Shown: in pieces, positions 24,531 to 32,737 of the stretch
Numbering within the stretch: the stretch's first letter is position 1
How the letters are laid out: every line of letters begins with the position of its first letter
Source: Sandaracinaceae bacterium
Lineage (GTDB): Bacteria; Myxococcota_A; Polyangia; Polyangiales; Sandaracinaceae
Assembly (NCBI GenBank): GCA_020633195.1
Contig: JACKEC010000034.1
Location: 1 to 64,000 of the forward strand
DNA length: 64,000 nucleotides
Direction: 5' to 3'
Program-made: the position numbers and the translations under genes
The notes under the pieces: model-generated
What the model saw: only the letters and a program-made list of their open reading frames with translations
What the model was told of the DNA's origin: nothing
Database searches by the model: none

Positions 24531-26834
24531 ATGCGAGGCATGAAGCAGGCCCGGATGCTGGGCGCGGCGCTGGCGCTGCTGGTGACGACGGCGAGCGCGA
24601 GCGCGCAGACGGTGGGCTCGATCGCCGACCGCGCCCACGGATGCACGGGCACCTCCGCGCTCCGCGGGCTGACCCGACAGCTCGCGCGCGCGGAGTCGTG
24701 CTTCTACCCGAGCGCGTTGGTGGAGATCTCGCCCGGGAGCGGGATGACGATCTCGTCGGGCGCGCTCCCGTACGCCTCGCCGCAGACGCGCGACGCGCTC
24801 TACCGCGCCCGCCGGAGCACGTCGTTCAACATCAACTCGGCGTTCCGGACGGTGCTCGAGCAGTACTACCTCTACTCCGCGCGGAGCCCCGCCTGCGGCT
24901 CGGTGGCGACGCCTGGCTCCAGCAACCACGAGTCGGGGACCGCGGTCGACATCCAGCAGTACGGCTCGGCGCGCGCGGCGCTCACGAGCGCCGGGTGCTC
25001 GTGGCCCAACTACCGCAACGACCCCTGGCACTTCAACTGCCCGCCGAGCGGCGCGACGCGGCGGACGGTGATCACCTTCCAGCGCCTCTGGAACCTCAAC
25101 CACCCCGGCGATCGCATCGCGGAGGACGGCATCTGGGGACCTCAGACGCAGGCCCGGCTCCGCGCGAGCCCCGCCGGCGGGTTCACGAACGACGGCTGCG
25201 CGCCGCCTCCGCCTCCGCCTCCGCCTCCGCCGCCGCCGCCGCCGCCGCCGCCGCCCGTCGATTGCAGCTCCGGGGTCGGTGACGAGGAGGAGTGCGGCGA
25301 GCGCCTGCTCGCGGAGCAGCCCGGCGCGTACGCCCCGCCGCGATCGAGCGACGTGAACGGCGACGGCCGCGCCGACCTCTGCGCCCGCGGCGCCGCGGGG
25401 GTGTACTGCTGGGTCGCGTCCAGCGACGGGTGGAGCGCGCCGTGGGACGTGATCCCGTGGAGCGACGCGACCGCGTGGGACGACGTGACCAACTACGCGA
25501 CGCTGCGGATGGGCGACGTCGACGGCGACGGGCTCGCCGACGTCTGCGCGCGGTCGAACCAGGACTTCCGCTGCGCGCTGTCGAACGGCGCGGGCTTCGA
25601 GGCCTCGTCGGTGTGGCGCGCGGCGCTCTCCGACGCCAACGGGTGGGACGCCTCGCAGTACTACACGACGATCCGGCTCGCCGACGTGAACGGCGACGGT
25701 CGCGACGACCTCTGCGCTCGCGACTCGGAGGGGTTCGGGTGCTGGCTCTCGAACGGCGCCGCGTTCGACGAGCGCATCGAGGGGCCGCGCTGGAGCAACG
25801 AGGAGGGCTTCTCCCGGTCGCGCTACTACGGGACGCTCCGCATGGGCGACCTGAACGGCGACCGCCGCGCGGACGTCTGCGTCCGCGGCGCCGCCGGCAT
25901 GACCTGCGCGCTGAGCGACGGCGCGGGCTTCCCGACCACCGTGCCCGGCCCCGCGTGGAGCGACGCCTCCGGGTTCACCGGCCGGCAGCTCTGGAGCACG
26001 ATCCGGCTCGCCGACGTCGACGGGGATGGACGCGCGGACCTCTGCGCCCGGACGAGCACCGACCTGCGCTGCGCGCCCTCCGTCGAGGGCGGCTTCGGCG
26101 AGGCCGTCGTCGTGGCCGAGCTCACCGACGCGTGGGACGCGGTCGGCACGTACGCGTCGCTGCGGGTCGGCGACATCGACGGCAACGGCGCGGACGACCT
26201 GTGCGCCCGGACCGCCGAGGGCATGCGCTGCTGGTCGTGGGACGGGGTGGCCTTCGCCGAGCGCGCGGGCCCCTCGTGGACCGACGCGTCCGGCTGGGGG
26301 ACGGACCCGAGCCACTACGAGACGGTGCGCCTCGCCGACTTCGACGGCGACGGGCTCGACGACCTCTGCGCCCGCGCCAACGCCGGCTGGCGCTGCCACC
26401 CCTCGCGGGGCGACGGCTTCGGCGACGCGGTGACCTTCGACGAGCTCACCGACGCGACGGGCTGGTCGGCCCCGAAGTACTGGTCGACGATCCTGTCCGC
26501 GGGCCGCTCCTGCCGCGCCGAGATGGAGATGTGCAACGGCCGCGACGACGACTGCGACGGCGTGGTCGACGAGAACATCGTCACCGAGGTTTGCAATGCT
26601 ACGGACGACGACTGCGACGGCCTCATCGACGAGGGCCTCGAGTGCGGCCCCGCGCCGGACGGCGGCGCGCTCGCCGACGGCGGGGTCCCGTGGGGCGACG
26701 GTAGCGTGGTCCCGACGCAGCTGACGGGGACCTGCTCGTGCCGGGTCGAGCGGTCGGGCGGCTCGACGCCGTGGCCTTTGCCTCTCGGGCTCCTGCTCGG
26801 GCTCGTCGTGGTCCGCGCGCGCCGGCGGCGCTGA
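24531..26834 (+). CDS. VanY-like M15 peptidase fused to FG-GAP repeats, MopE motifs and a MYXO-CTERM anchor
   Basis: A 767-residue surface protein. Order: signal peptide (to about residue 25); an M15B D,D-carboxypeptidase-like domain with zinc-ligand pattern SSNHESGTAVD (His133, Asp140) and PWHFN (His167); a peptidoglycan-binding-like stretch (FQRLWNLN...DGIWGPQT, about 184-212); an 18-residue Pro run; seven FG-GAP/VCBS-like repeats, each with D-x-(N/D)-G-(D/N) loops, roughly residues 270-660; two MopE-type CNxxDDDCDGxxDE motifs; and a C-terminal TCSC motif, hydrophobic helix and RARRRR tail typical of MYXO-CTERM sorting. AGGGG precedes the ATG by eight bases. It probably binds or trims cell wall outside the cell; such fusions are not one standard family. 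Confidence 0.85.
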   Translation: MRGMKQARMLGAALALLVTTASASAQTVGSIADRAHGCTGTSALRGLTRQLARAESCFYPSALVEISPGSGMTISSGALPYASPQTRDALYRARRSTSFNINSAFRTVLEQYYLYSARSPACGSVATPGSSNHESGTAVDIQQYGSARAALTSAGCSWPNYRNDPWHFNCPPSGATRRTVITFQRLWNLNHPGDRIAEDGIWGPQTQARLRASPAGGFTNDGCAPPPPPPPPPPPPPPPPPPVDCSSGVGDEEECGERLLAEQPGAYAPPRSSDVNGDGRADLCARGAAGVYCWVASSDGWSAPWDVIPWSDATAWDDVTNYATLRMGDVDGDGLADVCARSNQDFRCALSNGAGFEASSVWRAALSDANGWDASQYYTTIRLADVNGDGRDDLCARDSEGFGCWLSNGAAFDERIEGPRWSNEEGFSRSRYYGTLRMGDLNGDRRADVCVRGAAGMTCALSDGAGFPTTVPGPAWSDASGFTGRQLWSTIRLADVDGDGRADLCARTSTDLRCAPSVEGGFGEAVVVAELTDAWDAVGTYASLRVGDIDGNGADDLCARTAEGMRCWSWDGVAFAERAGPSWTDASGWGTDPSHYETVRLADFDGDGLDDLCARANAGWRCHPSRGDGFGDAVTFDELTDATGWSAPKYWSTILSAGRSCRAEMEMCNGRDDDCDGVVDENIVTEVCNATDDDCDGLIDEGLECGPAPDGGALADGGVPWGDGSVVPTQLTGTCSCRVERSGGSTPWPLPLGLLLGLVVVRARRRR
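25203..25256 (+). repeat. Polyproline-coding triplet repeat (18 codons)
   Basis: Eighteen Pro codons in a row (first alternating ccg/cct, then pure ccg) separate the peptidase part from the beta-propeller part of the gene. Pure trinucleotide repeats are prone to length change without frameshift. Confidence 0.9.
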
Positions 26835-26837
26835 CGG

Positions 26838-27680
26838 CTACTGGATGGTGAAGTCGAGCGTCGCGAACTGCCCCAGCGTGTTGCCCGACCCGACCATCCG
26901 GTAGGCGCCCGGAGGCCACGGCCGCGGGAGCGAGAACTGGAGCGGGCCGTTCATCGGCCCGGCCACCGTCGCGTCGAGCTCGGCGCTGCTGACCTGGGTC
27001 ATCGGGGGCGCGGCCTCGCCGACGCTCACCGCCACGAGCGCGAAGGTGATGTGCTCGCTCGCGGGCACCGCCGGGTGCACCCAGTGGCCGTAGATGACGG
27101 GGGTCGCCGACGGCAGCGGGTTGACCACGGGCGGCGACGGCTGAGCGACCGTCGGCTCGGTCGTGTACGGCCCGGCGATCGAAGCCGGAGGCGCGGCGAC
27201 CTGGTACGGGTACCGCCCGACCTCGACGCCCTGGTAGAGCACGATGGTCTCGTGCTGCCCGGGCGGCAGCATCCCCTGATGGCTCAGCGTCCCGCCCACG
27301 TAGGTGGTCTGACCCGCGGACCAGATCACCGATCCGTTGAGGTCCGCCAGGTCCACCTGCGCCTCGACGTTCTCCGCACCGAGGGGCCAGCGCAGGGTCA
27401 CGGTGCCGGACCGCGGCCGGCCCTCGATCTCGACGCTGATGCAGACCGGATCGGTCGGCGCGAACTCGGTCACCGGCGTCGTGATCTGCTGCTGGGGAGA
27501 CAGCGCCGTCCCGTAATTCGCACGCAAAACGTGGATCGTGGCGGGCGCCTCCTCTTCTTCCTCGGTCGTGTCTCCGCCCGACGAGCCGCAGGCGAGGGAC
27601 ACGGCCAGGAGGTAGCCCATCGCGAGGGGGCCGAGCCATCGCTTCCAGGCGCGCGCGCGCCGACCGTCGGTCTCGTTCAT
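26838..27680 (-). CDS. Lipoprotein with beta-sandwich-like repeats, unknown function
   Basis: A 280-residue lipoprotein (Cys31 after a signal with a long basic n-region), then an acidic TTEEEEE linker. The mature part looks like two Ig-like beta domains of about 110 residues each (both contain an LP(P/R)...PG...Y pattern near the end). No catalytic motif. It ends three bases from the convergent MYXO-CTERM gene. Function unknown. Confidence 0.65.
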   Translation of the reverse strand: MNETDGRRARAWKRWLGPLAMGYLLAVSLACGSSGGDTTEEEEEAPATIHVLRANYGTALSPQQQITTPVTEFAPTDPVCISVEIEGRPRSGTVTLRWPLGAENVEAQVDLADLNGSVIWSAGQTTYVGGTLSHQGMLPPGQHETIVLYQGVEVGRYPYQVAAPPASIAGPYTTEPTVAQPSPPVVNPLPSATPVIYGHWVHPAVPASEHITFALVAVSVGEAAPPMTQVSSAELDATVAGPMNGPLQFSLPRPWPPGAYRMVGSGNTLGQFATLDFTIQ

Positions 27681-27891
27681 GGCCGCGAGTCTCGTCGACG
27701 CCGCGACGAGCGGTCAACGCCAACCCCGCCGCGCAGCCAAGCAATCCGCGCGCGCAGCGCGCACGCTCCTCTTCTCCCGCTCTCCTCTACTCCCAGGAGA
27801 TCCTCCTGTGAGCCCCGGCGCCCCCTCCCGATCTCCAGAAACTCGGAACCTCGAGGCTCCCCTCCGGTCTCACGCCCTCGGAGGTGGTCGG

Positions 27892-28404
27892 ATGGCGGTT
27901 CATGCACCGGGCGCGCGGCTCTTGCGCGCCCTCCCCTCGTTCGCGGCGTCGGGCGCCCGCGCGAAGCGAAAGGTCGACGCGCAGATCACGCTCGTCCCCT
28001 TCATCGACTTCCTGCTGACGGTCGTCGTGTTCCTGCTCATGTCCTTCTCGAGCTCCGGCGAGGTGACCGTGCTGCCGGGCCTCCCGGACGCGGCGAACGG
28101 GGCGGACGTGGAGCAGGCGCCGGTGGTCGCGATCGACGCCGACCAGGTGACGATCGACGGGCGCCGCGTGGCGGACACGCGCGCGCTGATGGCGGACGGT
28201 CGGCTCGAGCGGGTCGAGCCGCTCGTCCGGGACCTCGAGGTCGCGCGCGACAACTACGGCGTGCTCCACCCCGGCGAGACGTTCCCTGGACAGGTCGTCG
28301 TCCAGGCGAGCCGCGACGTCGACTTCCGCGCGCTCCGCAAGGTGCTGTTCTCGGTCGGGCAGGCGGGCTACGGCGGCGTGCAGCTCGCGGTGCGACCGCG
28401 GTAG
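27892..28404 (+). CDS. ExbD/TolR-family protein (orphan)
   Basis: A 170-residue ExbD/TolR-like protein: short cytoplasmic tail with basic residues, one membrane helix (VPFIDFLLTVVVFLLMSF) holding the conserved Asp that carries protons in ExbB-ExbD motors, then a periplasmic domain. ATG 27892 is chosen because GGAGG lies seven bases upstream; an in-frame GTG at 27808 with AGGAG exists, but the sequence between looks non-coding. No exbB/tolQ or tonB gene is adjacent, so the stator partner must be elsewhere. The 211-base gap upstream contains an AGGAG-ATC-CTCCT inverted repeat at about 27796-27808 and otherwise nothing recognisable. Confidence 0.78.
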   Translation: MAVHAPGARLLRALPSFAASGARAKRKVDAQITLVPFIDFLLTVVVFLLMSFSSSGEVTVLPGLPDAANGADVEQAPVVAIDADQVTIDGRRVADTRALMADGRLERVEPLVRDLEVARDNYGVLHPGETFPGQVVVQASRDVDFRALRKVLFSVGQAGYGGVQLAVRPR

Positions 28405-28474
28405 ACGGGGCGCGCGGGCGAGCGCGCGGCTATGCTCGCCGCGTGGAGGGACGGACGACGCGGGAGCTCGAAGG

Positions 28475-29761
28475 GTGGCCGTGAACCCGCGCGTCGTCGC
28501 GCTCAAGGCGCTGATGCGCGTGGTGCGCGCGGGCTGGCCCCTGCGCGCGCTGCGCCCGCTGATGGGCCCTTACGACCCGTTCACGCCGGCGATGCGGTTC
28601 GATCCGTACCCGGCCTACCGGACCCTGCGCGCCGAGCACCCCGTGCACTGGCACCCCGTGTTCCGGTCGTGGCTGGTGAGCCGTCACGAGGACGTGGCCA
28701 AGGTCCTGCGGCACCCGGCGACCTCGGTCGATCGCGCGCAGCTCGGCGACCTCGAGCTGCTCGATCTCAGCCCCGAGGCGATCGAGGCGATCCGCGTGAG
28801 CCTGCTGATGCTCGACCCCCCGGCCCACACCCGGATCCGCGGGCTCGTCAACAAGGCTTTCACGCCGCGCGTCGTCGACGCCCTGCGACCCCGGATCGCG
28901 GCGCTCGTCGACGAGCTCCTCGACGCCGTGGAGGCGCGGGGCGAGCGCTCCCTAGATCTCATCCGGGACTTCGCGTACCCGCTGCCGGTGATCGTGATCG
29001 CGGAGCTGCTCGGCGTGCCCGCGGAGGACCGCGAGCAGTTCAAGCGCTGGAGCGATCAGCTCGCGGTCGTGCTCGACCCCTTCAGCACGGGCGGCCGCTT
29101 CGACGGCGTGGACCGCGCGTTCGTGGAGTCCGCCGCGTACTTCGGCCGCGTCTTCGAGGACCGCCGCCGCGCGCCGCGCGACGACCTCGTCAGCGGGCTC
29201 GTCGCCGCCGAGGAGGGCGGCGCGCGCCTCAGCGAGACGGAGCTCCTCAGCGTCTGCATGCTCCTGCTCGGCGCCGGTCACGAGACGACGACGGGCCTGA
29301 TCGGCAACGCCGTCCTCGCGCTCCTCCGGCGCCCGCGCGAGGCCCAGCGATGGCTCGAGGAACCCGGGCTCGCCGCCAACGCCGTCGAGGAGCTGCTCCG
29401 CTTCGACAGCCCCGTCCAGATGACGGATCGGCTCCTCTCCGAGGACCTCGAGATCGGCGGCCAGGTGATCGCGAAGGGGCAACAAGTCGTGCTCATGCTC
29501 GGCGCGGCGAACCGGGATCCCCTGCGCTACGAGAACCCCGACTCGCTCGACCTCGGCCGCCGCGAGGCGCGCTCCCTCGCGTTCGGTCACGGCATCCACT
29601 ACTGCGTGGGCGCCGCGCTCGCGCGTGCCGAGGTCGAGATCGCCCTCCCCGCCCTGCTGCGACGGTTCGGCGGCCTGCACCTCGAGCGGGCCCCAGAGCC
29701 GCGCGACTACAAGACCTCGATGGTGCTGCGCGGGCTCGAGACGTTGCCGCTCGGCTGGTGA
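28475..29761 (+). CDS. Cytochrome P450
   Basis: A 428-residue bacterial class P450, a cytoplasmic haem monooxygenase needing ferredoxin-type partners. Landmarks: I-helix AGHETT (267-272), the K-helix ExxR motif EELLR (305-309), and the haem-binding FGHGIHYCVGAALA with thiolate ligand Cys377. The start is a GTG at 28475 (another at 28481), with TATGCT about 40 bases upstream as a possible -10. No ferredoxin, reductase or biosynthetic gene is next to it, so the substrate cannot be inferred. Its last 55 bases overlap the convergent lipoprotein gene, an unusually long 3' overlap. Confidence 0.93.
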   Translation: MAVNPRVVALKALMRVVRAGWPLRALRPLMGPYDPFTPAMRFDPYPAYRTLRAEHPVHWHPVFRSWLVSRHEDVAKVLRHPATSVDRAQLGDLELLDLSPEAIEAIRVSLLMLDPPAHTRIRGLVNKAFTPRVVDALRPRIAALVDELLDAVEARGERSLDLIRDFAYPLPVIVIAELLGVPAEDREQFKRWSDQLAVVLDPFSTGGRFDGVDRAFVESAAYFGRVFEDRRRAPRDDLVSGLVAAEEGGARLSETELLSVCMLLLGAGHETTTGLIGNAVLALLRRPREAQRWLEEPGLAANAVEELLRFDSPVQMTDRLLSEDLEIGGQVIAKGQQVVLMLGAANRDPLRYENPDSLDLGRREARSLAFGHGIHYCVGAALARAEVEIALPALLRRFGGLHLERAPEPRDYKTSMVLRGLETLPLGW

Positions 29762-30465
29762 GCCCGCCCGATCGGGCCGTCGTCGCGCTCCCCGACGAGG
29801 TGCGCCAGCCGATCCCGCAGCTCCGCGTGGAGGTACTCGATGGCCCGGTTGCGCGCCTCACGGACCCCGCCGTCCCTGTCGATCCAGACGTGCGCGCGCT
29901 GCTGCTCCTCGAGCCCCTCGGCCTCCGCCGTGAGGTAGAGGAAGCCGTTCCGGACGTCGTACATCTGCGCGTCGAGCGCGAAGCGGGTGTCGAGCTCCTG
30001 CGCCGGCGCGAACAGGATCGGCAGCAGCAAGGGGTAGGTCGCGACCCACGCGTTGTCGGAGAACCGCTGCTCGGGCCGCCCCTCCACGATCAAGAGCGCG
30101 TGGGCCCCGTGCCGGGCCGCCGCGAGCCGCAGCGACACGACGTCGGTGCCCTCCACGAAGCCCCGCGAGATCGGGAAGAGATCCACCCGATCCACGGTTT
30201 CGGAGGCTCGGACGACCCGTTGCCGATCCTCGAACGTCCAGCTCCAGGACCCATCCGCCGGGGGGCGGAACCAGACGCCGACCCGGACCCGGTCGGGCAG
30301 CTGCGGCTGCCGCGCGAGCGCGTCGGCGATCCGCGAGTCGTCGATCTGCACCTCCTGATCGGGAGCCACCGCCTCGAACGGCCCTCGGTCCATCCCCATC
30401 GCGCCGCCGCACCCCGGCACCCCGGCGAGCAAGAGCGCCGCCACCATCCATCGCTTCTTCGTCAT
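29707..30465 (-). CDS. Lipoprotein of unknown function
   Basis: A 252-residue lipoprotein (MTKKRWMVAALLLAGVPGC, Cys19). GGAGG five bases before ATG 30465 fixes the start. The mature domain has an alternating alpha/beta pattern with HALLIVEGR and ARNRAIEYLHAELRDRL helices near the end, similar in feel to conserved myxobacterial lipoproteins that assemble in the periplasm, but I cannot name a family. The 3' end runs 55 bases into the P450 gene on the other strand. Confidence 0.65.
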   Translation of the reverse strand: MTKKRWMVAALLLAGVPGCGGAMGMDRGPFEAVAPDQEVQIDDSRIADALARQPQLPDRVRVGVWFRPPADGSWSWTFEDRQRVVRASETVDRVDLFPISRGFVEGTDVVSLRLAAARHGAHALLIVEGRPEQRFSDNAWVATYPLLLPILFAPAQELDTRFALDAQMYDVRNGFLYLTAEAEGLEEQQRAHVWIDRDGGVREARNRAIEYLHAELRDRLAHLVGERDDGPIGRAHQPSGNVSSPRSTIEVL

Positions 30466-30509
30466 CGGACCTCCTCGTGTCGAACCGAACGCGGAGGCCG
30501 CCAACGGCT

Positions 30510-30515
30510 TACACT
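30510..30515 (+). promoter_or_regulatory. Candidate -10 element (TACACT)
   Basis: TACACT lies nine bases before the ATG at 30525 of a 10-codon reading frame that overlaps the start of the repeat membrane protein. It sits in a 91-base divergent intergenic region. Confidence 0.35.
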
Positions 30516-30524
30516 CGGGCTTCG

Positions 30525-30557
30525 ATGGGACGACCGATGAAGCCCAGAGCTCGCTGA
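30525..30557 (+). other. Possible leader peptide ORF (10 codons)
   Basis: ATG to TGA encodes MGRPMKPRAR and its stop overlaps the ATG of the next gene as TGATG (30555-30559). The next gene lacks its own clear ribosome site, so the mini-ORF could deliver ribosomes by re-initiation. Equally it may be chance. Confidence 0.3.
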
Positions 30558-31264
30558 TGGAGATCTTCTCCACCGACCCCGACCGCCCCGGCATCTTCGC
30601 CGTCGGCCAGGTCGCGACGGGGGTCTTCGCGCTCGGCCAGATGGCGACGGGGGTCATCGCGATCGGCCAGGTCGCGCGCGGCGTGATCGCGATCGGCCAG
30701 GGCGCGGTGGGCTTCGTCGCGATCGGCCAGGGCGCGGTCGGCGTCCTCTACGCGGGCGGCATGATGGCGGTCGGCGGCCGCGGGTTCGGCGGGGTGCTGA
30801 AGGTCCTGCCGAAGGTCCGCGTGAGCAAGCACGTCCGGCCCAAGCTCCCGCCGCTCTCGGAGCTCGCGAGCTTCGAGGAGCAGAAGCGCGGGTGGGTGCT
30901 CGCGCGCGTCCGCCATGGCCAGCTCGAGATCGAGGGGGCGCCCGCGCCGATCGAGCTGAGCCCCGAGGCGACCCAGCAGCTCGGCGCGGCGGTCGAGAGC
31001 GGACACAACTACGCCTGCGTCACCGTCGAGGTCGACGAGCGCGTGCGCGACGCGCGCGCCGGCGCGTACCGCGAGGCGGTGGATCGGGACCGGGTCGTGA
31101 TCGGCAAGCGGCTCTCGAGCTGGTTCGAAGGGCAGCCGCGGGTGCACCTCGAGGGGCCGCTCATCGGGCCGGGCGGCCTGGTGCTGCGCGCGTTCGGGCT
31201 CTGCGCGCTCGTCGCGGCCTGGTGGCTCTTCGCTGGCCAGGACATCGTCGCGATGTTCAAGTAA
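30557..31264 (+). CDS. Membrane protein with five exact 10-residue GQ-A-G repeats
   Basis: A 235-residue protein. Residues 12-62 hold five tandem decapeptides, with the Gln of Gly-Gln at 18, 28, 38, 48 and 58 and the pattern x-A-x-G-Q-x-A-x-G-V. With small residues every other position this could form a compact right-handed helix-like or solenoid structure associated with the membrane. A basic/Pro stretch and an alpha/beta domain of about 110 residues follow, then one C-terminal membrane helix (GLCALVAAWWLFAGQ). No family function known to me. The ATG is coupled to a 10-codon upstream frame. Confidence 0.65.
   Translation: MEIFSTDPDRPGIFAVGQVATGVFALGQMATGVIAIGQVARGVIAIGQGAVGFVAIGQGAVGVLYAGGMMAVGGRGFGGVLKVLPKVRVSKHVRPKLPPLSELASFEEQKRGWVLARVRHGQLEIEGAPAPIELSPEATQQLGAAVESGHNYACVTVEVDERVRDARAGAYREAVDRDRVVIGKRLSSWFEGQPRVHLEGPLIGPGGLVLRAFGLCALVAAWWLFAGQDIVAMFK
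30590..30742 (+). repeat. Five tandem 30-base coding repeats
   Basis: Five 30-base units, each containing ggccag, encode the decapeptides of the membrane protein. The unit is exactly ten codons, so copy-number change keeps the frame. Confidence 0.8.
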
Positions 31265-31284
31265 CGAGCGCGCCGTCCGGCGCG

Positions 31285-31290
31285 TAGGGT
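31285..31290 (+). promoter_or_regulatory. Candidate -10 element (TAGGGT) close to a TTG start
   Basis: TAGGGT is six bases before the TTG at 31297. The AGGGT could alternatively act as a weak ribosome site; the sequence cannot separate the two. Confidence 0.35.
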
Positions 31291-31296
31291 GCGGGC

Positions 31297-32736
31297 TTGA
31301 GGATCGTCATCATCGGTAACGGCGTCGCGGGGATGGAGGCGGCGCTCGGGGTCCGCGGCCGCGAGCCGACGTGGGACGTCACCCTCGTCAGCGAGGAGTC
31401 CGACCACTTCTTCTCGCGGACCGCGCTGATGTGGGTGCACACCGGGCAGCTCAGCCACCGCTGCATCGAGCCCTACGATCGGGATCTCTACGAGCGCATG
31501 GGCTTCACCCGGGTGCGCGCTCGCGCCGTCGGGATCGACGTCGAGGCGCGGGCGGTGATCCTCGCGGGCGGGCTCGCGCCGCTGCCGTTCGACCAGCTCC
31601 TCGTCGCGTCGGGGAGCCGGCCGCGCCCCGGCCCCTGGCCCGGCTCGGACCTTCGCGGCGTCGGTCACTTCGTGACGCACCAAGATCTCGCGTGGCTCGA
31701 GCGCGAGGTGTGGGGCGGCCCGAGCCGCGGCGGTCCGGCCCCGCGCGCGGACGCGCACCTCGAGGCCACCGACGACACCTCGCCCTACCGAGCCCGGCCC
31801 GACGGCTTCGCCGCGCGCGGCGGGCCGCCTCGGCACCCGCTCGTGATCGGCGGCGGCCTCATCGGCATCGAAGCGGTCGAGGTGCTCGTCGCCGCGGGCC
31901 TGCGCCCGCGCTTCTCGATCCGCGAGGAGTGGTTCTGGCCCATCGCGCTCGACGAGGCCGAGGCGGGCTGGATCACCGAGCGCTTGAAGGAGCACGGCGT
32001 CGACGTGGTGCTCGGCGAGGACGTGCAGTCGCTCGAGGGCGACGGCGCGCTCGAGCGCGTGGTCAGCGACCAGGGGACGCACCCCGCGGATCTCTGCGTC
32101 GTCGCGATCGGCGTGATCCCCAACACCGAGTGGATCGGCGACGCGCTCGAGCGAGACGCGCGCGGCGGGGTCGTGGTCGACGCGGGGCTCGCGACGAGCG
32201 TCGACGGGATCTTCGCGGCGGGCGACTGCGCGTCCGTGCGCTGGTACCACGGGGCCCGGATGCCCGAGCAGCTCTGGTACACGGCGCGCGACCAGGGCCG
32301 CGCGGCGGCGCGCCGGCTCTGCGGCGACGCGAACGAGTACGCGCGCGGCCTCTGGTACAACTCCGCAAAGCTCATGGACATCGAGTACACGACCGCGGGG
32401 CTCGTCAGCATGAACGTCGAGGGCGAGCGGAACTGGTCGTACGAGGAGCGCGGGGCGGTGCGCTCGACGCTGCGGGTGGTCCTCCACGAGGATCGAGTGA
32501 TCGGCTTCAACGCGCTCGGCCGCCGGTGGGACCACGCGGTGTGGCTGCGCTGGATCGAGGAGCAGCGGAGCCTCGACTACGCGCTGCGCAACCTGCCCGA
32601 GGCGAGCTTCGACACGGAGCTGGTGCCGCCGCTGCGGATCCCCGACGACGCTCGCCGCGCCGCGCCGGGCCCCGCGGCGCCGAGCGTGATCGCCGACGCC
32701 ATGCCGGCGCCGACGCTCGAAGGACGGGTGCGCTGA
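31297..32736 (+). CDS. FAD-dependent pyridine-nucleotide-disulfide-type oxidoreductase
   Basis: A 479-residue flavoprotein of the NirB/rubredoxin-reductase-like group. The N terminus has the FAD dinucleotide fold (IVIIGNGVAGMEAAL, residues 3-17), a central NAD(P)-binding fold (VIGGGLIGIEAVEVL, about residues 183-197) and the second FAD motif SVDGIFAAGDCA. No redox-active CxxC pair is present. An insertion of about 40 residues between the FAD and NAD folds (WGGPSRGGPAPRAD and on) is unusual. Start TTG at 31297. It runs directly into the polyferredoxin gene (one base between), so the two likely form an electron-transfer pair: NAD(P)H to FAD to [4Fe-4S] clusters or the reverse. Confidence 0.87.
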   Translation: MRIVIIGNGVAGMEAALGVRGREPTWDVTLVSEESDHFFSRTALMWVHTGQLSHRCIEPYDRDLYERMGFTRVRARAVGIDVEARAVILAGGLAPLPFDQLLVASGSRPRPGPWPGSDLRGVGHFVTHQDLAWLEREVWGGPSRGGPAPRADAHLEATDDTSPYRARPDGFAARGGPPRHPLVIGGGLIGIEAVEVLVAAGLRPRFSIREEWFWPIALDEAEAGWITERLKEHGVDVVLGEDVQSLEGDGALERVVSDQGTHPADLCVVAIGVIPNTEWIGDALERDARGGVVVDAGLATSVDGIFAAGDCASVRWYHGARMPEQLWYTARDQGRAAARRLCGDANEYARGLWYNSAKLMDIEYTTAGLVSMNVEGERNWSYEERGAVRSTLRVVLHEDRVIGFNALGRRWDHAVWLRWIEEQRSLDYALRNLPEASFDTELVPPLRIPDDARRAAPGPAAPSVIADAMPAPTLEGRVR

Positions 32737-32737
32737 G

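Noticed and set aside
27808..27891. GTG at 27808 as start of the ExbD gene
   Set aside because: It has AGGAG upstream, but the 84 bases to ATG 27892 lack the codon bias of the rest and add no expected domain.
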